NCBI RefSeq assembly: GCF_902167145.1
Contig: NC_050105.1
Coordinates: forward strand, 141,531,988 to 141,595,987
Direction of reading: 5' to 3'
Length of the DNA: 64,000 bases
Source of the DNA: Zea mays
Lineage: Eukaryota; Streptophyta; Magnoliopsida; Poales; Poaceae
The position numbers and the translations under genes were made by a program. The notes beneath the pieces are model-generated. The model saw only the letters and a list, made by a program, of their open reading frames with translations, was not told the origin of the DNA and made no database searches. The stretch's first letter is position 1. The number at the start of each line of letters is the position of its first letter. Below are positions 11,309 through 20,372 of this stretch, one piece after another.

Positions 11309-12460
11309 TGTAACGCCCCGAATTTTGCAGTTGAATTTTTTTTCTTTTCTTTACTCGCCAAAATTCGGGCGTTACCTTTTCTTTTTCTTTTTCCCCTCGC
11401 TAAACCTTGACCTTTTCCAAAGTTCTAGCGGGATTCGGTTTGGATTTCCCGTGTAAGAAAAACCCTAAATACCTTATGTTGTTTGATGCACCATGCCGAA
11501 CCCTGCATTTCTTTTGATTGCTTTGAAAGCGCAATTGCATTCATGTAGAAAGATCGGATTTCGAAAATGTGGAGAAGATCTTTTCTTTCTTTTTTTTCTC
11601 CCTCTCTTTTTTTTCTCTCCTCTTTTTCTCTCTCTCCCGCGCCGTGGGCCGACCCCGGCCGGCCCAAGCCCCTGCGCCCCCCCTCTTGGGCCCAAAGCAG
11701 GCCCAGCCGCCCCCACCCCCCCCCTCTTTTTCCCCAAATCCCCTCTCCCTCTCCCTCATTCTCTCCCTCATTCTCTCCCTCCCCACCCAAGCCGCCGCCC
11801 CCACCCACCTCCCTGCCCTAGCCGCCGCCGCTGCCCCGACCCCGGCTGCGCGCCCTCGCCGTCGGCCACCCCCCCCCCCTCGCCGGTGAGCCCCCTCCCC
11901 TCCCCCTTCTCCCTCCTCTCTCCTTCCCCCTCCCCTCCTTCTCCCCTTGGCCGCTGGCCCTTGGCCGCGCCCGGCCGCCCGACCGCGCCGCCCGGCCGCC
12001 CGGCCGCCCCCAGCCCCGCCCGCTCGGCCCCCTGGCCGCGTCCGCCGCCCGCTCGGCCCCCTGGCCGCGCCCGCCGCCCGCCCTGGCCCCTGGTCGCGCC
12101 CCCCCTGTCCCGGGCCGGTTCAGCCGGCCTCGGCCCCGGCTCAGCCGCCCCGGCCCCAGCTCGGCCGCCCCCCCCCCCGCGCTCGGCCGCCCCAGCTCGG
12201 CCGCCTGCCCCCGGGCCGGTTCAACCGCCCTAGGGCCGGTTCAACCGCCCCCCCCCCTCTGTTTTTTTTATTTATTTTTTTTATTTTATTTTATTTACTT
12301 TCTGCGATCATAATTACTGTATTTTAAGTAGGCTAATCACTGTTCATGCTATGGGAAAATAGGAAGTTTAATTTGAAATTCCGTTATGCTATTGATTCAC
12401 GTAGTTAATTGTTTACCCTGTGCAATGTTGATCAACTAAAAGTGATTATGTTTCCATTAG

Positions 12461-12470
12461 TATATATAAA
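12461..12470 (+). promoter_or_regulatory. Putative TATA box of E LTR
   Basis: TATATATAAA stands alone in the 5' LTR roughly 1.6 kb before its end. If used, transcription would start near 12495. The AT-rich neighbourhood at 12265-12300 offers weaker alternatives. The same site is in the 3' LTR near 21524. Confidence 0.45.
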
Positions 12471-12664
12471 TATGTATAACAGAATTATTTTGTTAAAAAC
12501 CAATTGTGTCATTAGTGCATAAGATTTAACCCCCTGCGAGACCTTTCCCGTTTCTTTCTAACCATAACAAATGCGTTATCGAATGTCATACTTGATGCAT
12601 ATTCGCTTTATTTGTTATCTTGTATGGTGTACTGTTCTTTTGTATTAAATATGTGGATGTATGT

Positions 12665-13815
12665 ATGTATGTTTGCGCTCGCATAGAGAACGATCCGGTC
12701 GAAGAGCCCGAGGAATTCGCAGGAGAAGCCCCTGAGCAGCAGTCGTTTGGTGGAGGCAAGTGTCCTTTGACCTATCTATGTCCTATTCATTCTTTAATTC
12801 ACCTCCCGCATTACACCTTTATACCTAAGGATTGACTAGCTTTTGTTATCCATGTCCTTGTTTACCTATTTGGGTCGGATTATTACTACTTAGTCTGATG
12901 CTATTGCTCAACTCTAATCAATGAACATGATGTGATTATCTATGATACGCTGTTTTCCCGTTCTTCTTTATGATTATACTTGTGGTTTTCAAGGGGACTC
13001 GAGCGGTTTCTCGAGTGCCTCTCCGTAAGGACCTGTTCTATGGATGACCGCCCGGGAAAACAGTGCAACCATGAGGGTGGAATGGGGTGCCCTTAGCTGA
13101 ATAATTAGAGGATCCGGGGTGTAGTTCACTTAGCCGTCGTGCCGTCAATGGGGCTCGGTGTATGCGGCTCGCTCTGCCAAGTTTGGGTTCGCCCCTTGGG
13201 GAGGAGTGCGGTGCATTTAGGAAACCTAACGGGTGGCTACAGCCCCGGGGAATCTTTGTAAAGGCTTCGTAGTGAATCCCTGGCCATTCACCTCGGGAGT
13301 GAATAAGGGTCTTGCAAGCCCAGGCTAGAGAGGGAATCACGGCTTGTGGGTAAAGTGCACAACCTCTGCAGAGTGTTATGAAACTGATATATCAGCCGTG
13401 CTCGCGGTTATGAGCGGCCAAGGGAGCTCCAGAGATTAGTGATACTTGATCAGAGACATTGTGGTACAGATGGTTATGAGATTGATGGTTCCGGTTACGA
13501 TTATGGTATTGGTAAGTGGTATTCTTTCCGTTTGGAAAGGATACAATGGGCTAATAACTTGGGTTAATGTTAAAACCTGGCTTTCTACTAGTAAGTAATA
13601 ACCTGACCAACTAAAAGCAACCGCTTGACTTATCCCCACATAAAGCTAGTCCACTACAGCCAAACAGGATACTTGCTGAGTATGTTGATGTGTACTCACC
13701 CTTGCTCTACACACCAAACCCCCCCCCAGGTTGTCAGCATTGCAACCACTGCTCAGGAGAAGATGAAGCTGTGGAAGGAGACTTCCAGGAGTTCCAAGAC
13801 TACGACGAGTTCTAG
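12665..13815 (+). other. Candidate spliced acidic small ORF inside the E LTR (two exons)
   Basis: Exon 1 runs 12665-12755 from an ATG. Its end reads GGAG|GCAAGT, an excellent donor of the GC-AG class. After an intron of 974 bp, exon 2 starts at 13730 behind a C-run ending in CAG and stops at TAG 13813-13815. Joining at these sites keeps one frame and gives about 58 residues, strongly acidic on both sides of the junction (many E and D, tail DYDEF). The CATAG at 12682-12686 is a possible acceptor for an upstream exon instead of the ATG. The copy in the 3' LTR (21728-21818, 22795-22880) is the same. Coding status is inference; no relative was recognised. Confidence 0.4.
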
Positions 13816-14075
13816 GTGTGGGTTAGCGGCAACCCCCAGTCGGCTGCCTGTGAAGGCCGCGTTATCTACGTTTCTTTTCCGCACTTTGATTTATTGTAAG
13901 AACTATATGGACGTCTCAGACGTATGATGTAAACAACTATTATTCCCTTTTAATACTATTTTGAGCACTGTGTGATGATGTCCATATTATGTAACTGCTG
14001 TGTACGTGAATAACTGATCCTGGCACGTACATGGTTCGCATTCGGTTTGCCTTCTAAAACCGGGTGTGACATAAG

Positions 14076-14088
14076 TGGTATCAAAGCC
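14076..14088 (+). other. Primer binding site of chromovirus E
   Basis: TGGTATCAAAGCC, four bases after the 5' LTR, complementary to the initiator-Met tRNA 3' end except one base (A for G at the ninth position). Confidence 0.85.
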
Positions 14089-14331
14089 GTGCTGACTGTA
14101 GGACCGCTAACCTAGAGTAGAATGGTCGTTCTAAGGACTATAGACCTCTGTCCCTGCCTTGACTTTGATATCTCTTCAAAAGTTGGTCCTACTGACCAAA
14201 CCTATGTTCTACTATATATTATACCTTGCTGAAAACCATGTTTTATTCCAATCCTTCATTTACTTATGATTCATTATTTGCTGGTCATATTAATTCTGTT
14301 CTTACCCTTTTGCTTGCGATGTCTTTTGTAG

Positions 14332-15345
14332 ATGGCTCGACTTAGACACACTGCACGTAAGTCAGTCATCCCCTTCTTACCCTCCCGCCTTGCTGAGCGT
14401 CCGCTTCGCCGTCCCGTGGCCGGACAGTCCAGCCACTTGGAGAGACTACACCACCGCCTGCGTGAGGAGCAGGAACGTCGACGACAGGAGCAGCGGAGCT
14501 CTTCCCTCTCGCTCCACCAGGAGATAGAGTCTGTGAGGAGCTGCTCCCCTGTGCTTCCTCTGGAGCCGCCCCCTGCACCACCCCTGGGCGCCCCAGCCTC
14601 TGGAGTAGCTGCTGGAGGAGACCCAGACGACGGAGGAGGCGACGACAGCTCGAGCCACGACACCGACTTCTCTGCTAACCTTGAGCCGGAAGGATGGGTT
14701 GCTCGACCCATCACTCGCGACGCTGCTCGCGGGTGTCACTTCCACGATGCGCTCGACACCCTGCTACGTCGGGCATTTGACCGGCATACTTGGTCCGTCG
14801 AGTATCGCTGTGTGGTCTACCAGCATAGTCGCGGGGTCTACCCGGACCGCTGGGAGGCGACTTGCTTGGTGCGCTGCCCGGAGGACAGTCTCCAGGGTGC
14901 AGAGGCCTGTTCAGAGCACTATTCTATCTCTGAGCGGGACTCAGCTGAGGCAGCCATGCAAGATGCTGCACGGCGTGCGCTTTCGCACTACTGCTCGGTT
15001 TTCGGTGGGGCAGCTGACGGTCTTGACCTGAAGTATTACCCCCGCCGTTCATCTGGCAGCACAGGAGGCGTGATTGTCTCACCTGTCGGTGAGGGCAATC
15101 CTAGGTTGAGCAGCACAGTCAACCTAGCCGCCGTGCTAAACACGGAGCTGGACCATGCACTAGACGAGCTGAGTAGGGCTCGTGCTGAGATCGCCCTGCT
15201 GCGGGCTGAGCGCGCGGAACGTCGTTTTCTGGACGGTGGTTCCCCCGCTCCCGTTGGGACTCAGCACCCGTACCGCTCACCTCAGCGTGGACACCAGTCT
15301 TATGGCAATCCCGCCTGCAAGACCAAGATAAACCTAGAACCATAG
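14332..15345 (+). CDS. Chromovirus E ORF0, extra protein with H3-tail-like N-terminus
   Basis: A 337-aa ORF between PBS and gag, in its own transcript space. The ATG follows directly on a T-rich stretch ending TTTTGTAG, which looks like a 3' splice site. The protein starts MARLRHTARKS, very like the N-terminus of histone H3. Next come an Arg/Gln/Glu-rich helix (about 35-65), a Pro/Gly/Asp/Ser-rich linker (about 75-120), a compact domain with several Trp/Tyr and four Cys ending in an Ala-rich helix (about 125-235), and a C-terminal coiled-coil-like helix (about 270-300). I do not recognise the central domain; its strand-then-Ala-rich-helix look faintly recalls a double-stranded RNA-binding fold, but this is weak. 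Extra ORFs upstream of gag are known in some grass Gypsy elements. Function unknown. Confidence 0.75.
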   Translation: MARLRHTARKSVIPFLPSRLAERPLRRPVAGQSSHLERLHHRLREEQERRRQEQRSSSLSLHQEIESVRSCSPVLPLEPPPAPPLGAPASGVAAGGDPDDGGGDDSSSHDTDFSANLEPEGWVARPITRDAARGCHFHDALDTLLRRAFDRHTWSVEYRCVVYQHSRGVYPDRWEATCLVRCPEDSLQGAEACSEHYSISERDSAEAAMQDAARRALSHYCSVFGGAADGLDLKYYPRRSSGSTGGVIVSPVGEGNPRLSSTVNLAAVLNTELDHALDELSRARAEIALLRAERAERRFLDGGSPAPVGTQHPYRSPQRGHQSYGNPACKTKINLEP

Positions 15346-15752
15346 ATCGTTAGAGTTGGATCTTGTAATTAATACGAAATAAATATATACATGGAAGCTT
15401 CAGTCTTAGCGTTAGTCTCGGTCTTAGTTAGTTTTAGTTAGACAGGGTAGTTTGCTATATCCTGTGCATTTATGTTTGTCATGATGAACTATGTTTGGTT
15501 TGGATCTTTGTAATGATTGTCACCAGAGTGTGGGTATCCCCTGCATTTTGGTTTACATACTATGTCAATAAAGTTAGTTATATAGTTGGGAAACCCATTA
15601 TTCTCCTTTCCTCTTTATCTGAGAAGCTGTGTGGTCTGTGTTGGAGATCAGTGAAGATGCTCATCTATTCAGTGCTGTTGGAGAATTCTATACTCTTTTC
15701 TTATGCTGCAAGCTTTGCCAGATCAGTTCTGATGTGTGGTTGCGTTCTGCAG

Positions 15753-18700
15753 ATGTCAGAGAACAGGCGTAGAGGAGGAAGGCGTGCTCAGCAGGAGCGA
15801 GCCGCTCCGCAGGATGAGGTGCCCCAGCAGCAGCACCTGCCGCCCCCGCCCCCGATGTCGATTGAGCAGATGTTTCTGATGCAGACTCAGGCAGTTCAAG
15901 CCATCGGTCAGACTTTGGCCGCCATTCAGCAGCAGCAGCAGCAGCAACAGCAGCAAGCACCACCCCAGCCTCAGATGCCTCAGATGCCTAGAGACAAGCG
16001 TGCTGAATTCATGAGAGGTCATCCACCAACGTTCGCTCACTCTTCTGACCCCATGGATGCTGAAGATTGGCTGCGCACTGTGGAGCGGGAGTTGCATACC
16101 GCTCAGTGCGATGACCGGGAGAAAGTCTTGTATGGTCCCCGTCTGTTGAGAGGAGCAGCCCAATCATGGTGGGAGTCTTACCTCGCCACCCATGCCAACC
16201 CCGACACCATCACCTGGGAAGAATTCAGGGGTAGCTTTCGTCAGTACCATGTGCCTGCAGGTCTGATGACAGTGAAGAAGGAGGAGTTCCTGGCCCTCAA
16301 GCAAGGGCCATTGTCTGTCAGTGAGTACCGGGACAAGTTTCTGCAATTGTCTCGCTATGCTCCTGAAGATGTCAGCACCGATGCCAAGCGACAGTACCGT
16401 TTTCTGAGAGGCTTGGTTGACCCTCTGCAGTATCAACTGATGAATCACACCTTCCCGACATTCCAGCACCTGATTGACAGAGCAATCATGACAGAGAGAA
16501 AGCGCAAGGAGATGGAAGATCGTAAGCGCAAGATCAGTGGACCCCAGCCTGGAAGCAGCAGCCGTCCTCGTTTCTCAGGCAATCAACCTCAGCAGTTCAG
16601 GCAGAACCAGCGTCCACCTCAGCAGCATCAGCAGCGTCAGCAGTATCAGCAGTTCCAAAGGCAGTATCCTCAGAATCAGTACCAGAACCGTCAGAGCAAT
16701 CAGTCAGGAGGTCAGTTTCAGAAGCAGAATCAGCAAGCACCTCGTCTTCCTGCCCCAGCAAATCAGCAGAACAGTCAGGCAGCACCAGCTCAGGTTGGAA
16801 ACAGGGCATGTTTCCACTGTGGAGAGCAAGGCCACTGGGTGATGCAATGTCCGAAGAAGGCAGCCCAGCAGCAGTCAGGCCCCAATGCCCCAGCAAAGCA
16901 GAATGTGTCTCAGCCTGGAGCAGGCAATCGCCCTCAGCCGCGCTATAATCATGGAAGATTGAATCACTTGGAGGCTGAAGCAGTTCAGGAGACCCCCGAC
17001 ATGACAGTAGGTATGTTCCCAGTCGATTCCCATATTGCAGAAGTGTTATTTGATACTGGAGCAACACATTCTTTCATTACTGCATCATGGGTAGAAGCAC
17101 ATAATCTTCCAATTACTACCATGTCAACCCCTATTCAAATTGACTCAGCCGGTGGTAGAATTCGAGCCGATAGCATTTGTTTGAATATAAGTGTGAAAAT
17201 AAGGGGGATAGCGTTTCCCGCCAACCTTATAGTAATGGGTACTCAGGGAATAGATGTCATCCTAGGGATGAATTGGCTAGATAAGTATCAGGCAGTTATC
17301 AGTTGTGATAAAAGGACAATCAAGTTAGTGTCCCCACTAGGAGAGGAAGTGGTGACTGAGTTAGTCCCGCCTGAGCCAAAGAAAGGAAGTTGTTATCAGA
17401 CAGCTGTCGATAGCAGTGAAGCAGACCCAATTGAAAGTATCAAGGTTGTGTCCGAGTTCCCAGATGTGTTTCCTAAGGACTTACCGGGTATGCCACCAGA
17501 GCGGAAAGTTGAATTTGCTATAGAGCTTCTTCCTGGAACCGCCCCTATCTTCAAGAGAGCTTACAGAATATCTGGACCAGAGTTGGATGAGCTTAAGAAG
17601 CAGATTGATGAGCTGTCAGAGAAAGGTTACATCCGGCCAAGCACCTCGCCTTGGGCCGCCCCTGTCTTGTTCGTGGAGAAGAAAGATGGCACCAAGAGGA
17701 TGTGTATCGATTATCGAGCTTTGAATGAGGTCACGATCAAGAACAAGTATCCTTTGCCCAGAATAGAAGATCTGTTCGACCAGTTGAGAGGAGCCAGTGT
17801 GTTCTCCAAGATTGATCTGAGGTCAGGTTATCATCAGCTCAGGATCCGACCTTCGGACATTCCGAAGACGGCATTCATTACCAAGTATGGTTTATACGAG
17901 TTCACAGTGATGTCTTTTGGTTTGACCAATGCGCCAGCGTTCTTTATGAACTTGATGAACAGTGTATTCATGGATTACCTTGATAAGTTTGTGGTGGTAT
18001 TTATTGATGACATTCTGGTTTATTCTCAAAGTGAAGAAGAGCATGCAGATCATTTGAGGATGGTATTGCAGAGATTGCGAGAGCACCAGTTGTATGCAAA
18101 GTTGAGCAAATGTGAGTTCTGGATCAGTGAAGTCCTGTTCTTGGGTCACATAATCAACAAAGAAGGTTTGGCTGTGGATCCGAAGAAAGTGGCAGATATT
18201 CTAAACTGGAAAGCGCCAACGGATGCGCGAGGAATCAAGAGCTTCATTGGAATGGCCGGATATTATCGGCGATTCATTGAAGGGTTTTCGAAGATTGCGA
18301 AACCAATGACAGCGTTGCTAGGCAACCAGGTTGAGTTCAAGTGGACCCAGAAATGCCAAGAGGCCTTTGAAGCGCTGAAAGAGAAGTTGACTACAGCGCC
18401 CGTCCTAGTCTTGCCTGATGTGCACAAGCCCTTCTCGGTGTATTGCGATGCTTGTTACACAGGTTTGGGATGTGTGTTGATGCAAGAGGGAAGAGTTGTG
18501 GCTTACTCGTCCCGACAGCTGAAGGTTCATGAGAAGAACTACCCAATCCATGATCTAGAGTTGGCAGCAGTGGTTCACGCACTGAAGACATGGAGGCACT
18601 ATCTGTATGGACAGAAATGCGATGTTTACACAGACCACAAGAGTCTGAAGTACATATTCACTCAGTCAGAATTGAACATGAGGCAACGAAGATGGTTAGA

Positions 18701-20336
18701 ATTGATCAAAGACTATGAGTTGGAGATTCATTACCATCCAGGAAAAGCGAACGTAGTGGCAGATGCTTTGAGCAGAAAGAGTCAAGTCAATCTGATGGTC
18801 GCTCGTCCGATGCCTTATGAGTTGGCCAAGGAGTTTGACAGGTTGAGTCTCGGATTTCTGAACAATTCGCGAGGAGTCACAGTTGAGTTGGAACCTACCT
18901 TGGAGCGCGAAATCAAAGAAGCGCAGAAGAATGATGAGAAAATCAGTGAGATCCGGCGACTGATTCTAGAAGGCAAAGGCAAAGACTTTCGAGAAGATGC
19001 AGAAGGCGTGATATGGTTCAAAGACCGCTTGTGTGTTCCCAATGTCCAGTCTATTCGGGAGTTGATTCTTAAGGAAGCTCATGAGACAGCTTATTCGATT
19101 CACCCTGGCAGTGAGAAGATGTATCAGGATCTGAAGAAGAAATTCTGGTGGTACGGAATGAAAAGAGAAATCGCAGAGCATGTGGCTATGTGCGATAGTT
19201 GTCGAAGAATTAAGGCAGAACACCAGAGACCAGCTGGATTGTTGCAACCGTTGCAGATCCCTCAGTGGAAATGGGATGAAATTGGCATGGATTTCATAGT
19301 CGGATTGCCTCGCACTCGAGCCGGCTACGATTCCATTTGGGTAGTAGTGGATCGCTTGACCAAGTCAGCCCACTTCATACCTGTCAAGACCAACTACAAC
19401 AGTGCAGTATTGGCAGAATTGTATATGTCTCGGATCGTTTGTCTTCATGGTGTGCCAAAGAAGATAGTGTCAGACAGAGGAACGCAGTTCACCTCTCATT
19501 TCTGGCAGCAGTTGCATGAAGCCTTGGGCACGCATCTGAATTTCAGTTCAGCTTATCACCCGCAGACAGATGGCCAGACCGAAAGAACCAATCAAATTCT
19601 CGAAGACATGTTAAGAGCCTGTGCGTTGCAAGATCAGTCCGGATGGGACAAGCGATTGCCTTATGCGGAGTTTTCCTATAACAACAGTTATCAGGCCAGT
19701 TTGAAGATGTCACCGTTTCAAGCGCTGTATGGAAGGAGTTGCAGAACTCCGTTGCAATGGGATCAGCCTGGAGAAAAGCAAGTGTTTGGGCCAGACATTT
19801 TGCTTGAAGCCGAAGAGAACATCAAGATGGTTCGAGAGAATCTGAAGATAGCGCAATCAAGGCAGCGAAGCTATGCAGACACAAGAAGAAGAGAGCTGAG
19901 TTTCGAAGTCGGAGACTTTGTCTATCTGAAAGTGTCACCGATCAGAGGAGTCAGAAGATTCGGAGTCAGAGGCAAGCTGGCACCCCGCTACATTGGTCCG
20001 TATCAGATTCTTGCAAGACGAGGAGAAGTGGCTTATCAGCTCAGTTTGCCAGAGAATTTGTCTGCTGTGCATGATGTCTTTCATGTGTCTCAGTTGAAGA
20101 AGTGCTTGCGTGTGCCAGAAGAGCAGTTGCCAGTGGAAGGTCTCGAGGTCCAGGAGGACTTGACCTACGTTGAGAAGCCAGCTCAGATCCTTGAGGTTGC
20201 AGATAGAGTCACCCGAAGGAAGACCGTCAGAATGTGCAAAGTCAGATGGAGTCACCACTCTGAGGAAGAAGCAACCTGGGAGCGTGAAGATGATCTGATG
20301 GCTAAGTACCCTGAGCTCTTTGCTAGCCAACCCTGA
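15753..20336 (+). CDS. Chromovirus E Gag-Pol polyprotein with C-terminal chromodomain
   Basis: A single uninterrupted frame; I place the start at ATG 15753 (1527 aa) because it follows directly on TTCTGCAG, starts the typical Arg/Gln-rich Gag N-terminus, and the 86 codons open upstream are hydrophobic non-Gag sequence. Domains: retrotransposon Gag (about 80-260), Gln-rich linker, CCHC knuckle ([14 protein letters not shown], from 353), protease DTGA (434), reverse transcriptase with FIDD (D about 752), RNase H (D 899), integrase HHCC then D1180, D1241, E1277 (35-residue D-E spacing), and a chromodomain-like tail (about 1472-1527, KVRW...EATWE). Chromodomains of such integrases steer insertion to heterochromatin. 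All catalytic residues seen are present. Confidence 0.95.
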   Translation: MSENRRRGGRRAQQERAAPQDEVPQQQHLPPPPPMSIEQMFLMQTQAVQAIGQTLAAIQQQQQQQQQQAPPQPQMPQMPRDKRAEFMRGHPPTFAHSSDPMDAEDWLRTVERELHTAQCDDREKVLYGPRLLRGAAQSWWESYLATHANPDTITWEEFRGSFRQYHVPAGLMTVKKEEFLALKQGPLSVSEYRDKFLQLSRYAPEDVSTDAKRQYRFLRGLVDPLQYQLMNHTFPTFQHLIDRAIMTERKRKEMEDRKRKISGPQPGSSSRPRFSGNQPQQFRQNQRPPQQHQQRQQYQQFQRQYPQNQYQNRQSNQSGGQFQKQNQQAPRLPAPANQQNSQAAPAQVGNRACFHCGEQGHWVMQCPKKAAQQQSGPNAPAKQNVSQPGAGNRPQPRYNHGRLNHLEAEAVQETPDMTVGMFPVDSHIAEVLFDTGATHSFITASWVEAHNLPITTMSTPIQIDSAGGRIRADSICLNISVKIRGIAFPANLIVMGTQGIDVILGMNWLDKYQAVISCDKRTIKLVSPLGEEVVTELVPPEPKKGSCYQTAVDSSEADPIESIKVVSEFPDVFPKDLPGMPPERKVEFAIELLPGTAPIFKRAYRISGPELDELKKQIDELSEKGYIRPSTSPWAAPVLFVEKKDGTKRMCIDYRALNEVTIKNKYPLPRIEDLFDQLRGASVFSKIDLRSGYHQLRIRPSDIPKTAFITKYGLYEFTVMSFGLTNAPAFFMNLMNSVFMDYLDKFVVVFIDDILVYSQSEEEHADHLRMVLQRLREHQLYAKLSKCEFWISEVLFLGHIINKEGLAVDPKKVADILNWKAPTDARGIKSFIGMAGYYRRFIEGFSKIAKPMTALLGNQVEFKWTQKCQEAFEALKEKLTTAPVLVLPDVHKPFSVYCDACYTGLGCVLMQEGRVVAYSSRQLKVHEKNYPIHDLELAAVVHALKTWRHYLYGQKCDVYTDHKSLKYIFTQSELNMRQRRWLELIKDYELEIHYHPGKANVVADALSRKSQVNLMVARPMPYELAKEFDRLSLGFLNNSRGVTVELEPTLEREIKEAQKNDEKISEIRRLILEGKGKDFREDAEGVIWFKDRLCVPNVQSIRELILKEAHETAYSIHPGSEKMYQDLKKKFWWYGMKREIAEHVAMCDSCRRIKAEHQRPAGLLQPLQIPQWKWDEIGMDFIVGLPRTRAGYDSIWVVVDRLTKSAHFIPVKTNYNSAVLAELYMSRIVCLHGVPKKIVSDRGTQFTSHFWQQLHEALGTHLNFSSAYHPQTDGQTERTNQILEDMLRACALQDQSGWDKRLPYAEFSYNNSYQASLKMSPFQALYGRSCRTPLQWDQPGEKQVFGPDILLEAEENIKMVRENLKIAQSRQRSYADTRRRELSFEVGDFVYLKVSPIRGVRRFGVRGKLAPRYIGPYQILARRGEVAYQLSLPENLSAVHDVFHVSQLKKCLRVPEEQLPVEGLEVQEDLTYVEKPAQILEVADRVTRRKTVRMCKVRWSHHSEEEATWEREDDLMAKYPELFASQP

Positions 20337-20356
20337 ATCTCGAGGGCGAGATTCTT

Positions 20357-20372
20357 TTAAGGGGGATAGGTT
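20357..20372 (+). other. Polypurine tract of chromovirus E
   Basis: TTAAGGGGGATAGGTT directly before the 3' LTR; it should prime plus-strand DNA synthesis. Confidence 0.85.

Larger units (their letters stand above)
11309..14071 (+). repeat. 5' LTR of chromovirus E
   Basis: A 2763-bp LTR starting TGTAACGCCCCG and ending GGTGTGACA. It begins with an imperfect inverted repeat (11310-11327 against 11359-11375) able to form a hairpin. A C/T-rich then C/G-rich low-complexity block fills 11575-12260. A TATA-like box lies at 12461. The downstream third contains a candidate two-exon small ORF (12665-13815). Proline-rich ORFs crossing the C-rich block are composition artefacts. Confidence 0.93.

Noticed and set aside
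11493..12233. Long proline/alanine/arginine-rich ORFs in the E LTR (also 20557-21390 and their minus-strand partners)
   Set aside because: They come from the C/G-rich low-complexity block, are open in several frames on both strands, and change length with C-run slippage between the two LTRs.
14332..15345. A histone H3 gene or pseudogene
   Set aside because: Similarity stops after about 11 residues; the rest of the protein has no histone fold sequence.
15495..15752. N-terminal extension of the E Gag-Pol frame
   Set aside because: 86 hydrophobic codons without Gag character; the ATG at 15753 follows an acceptor-like AG and fits Gag proteins.
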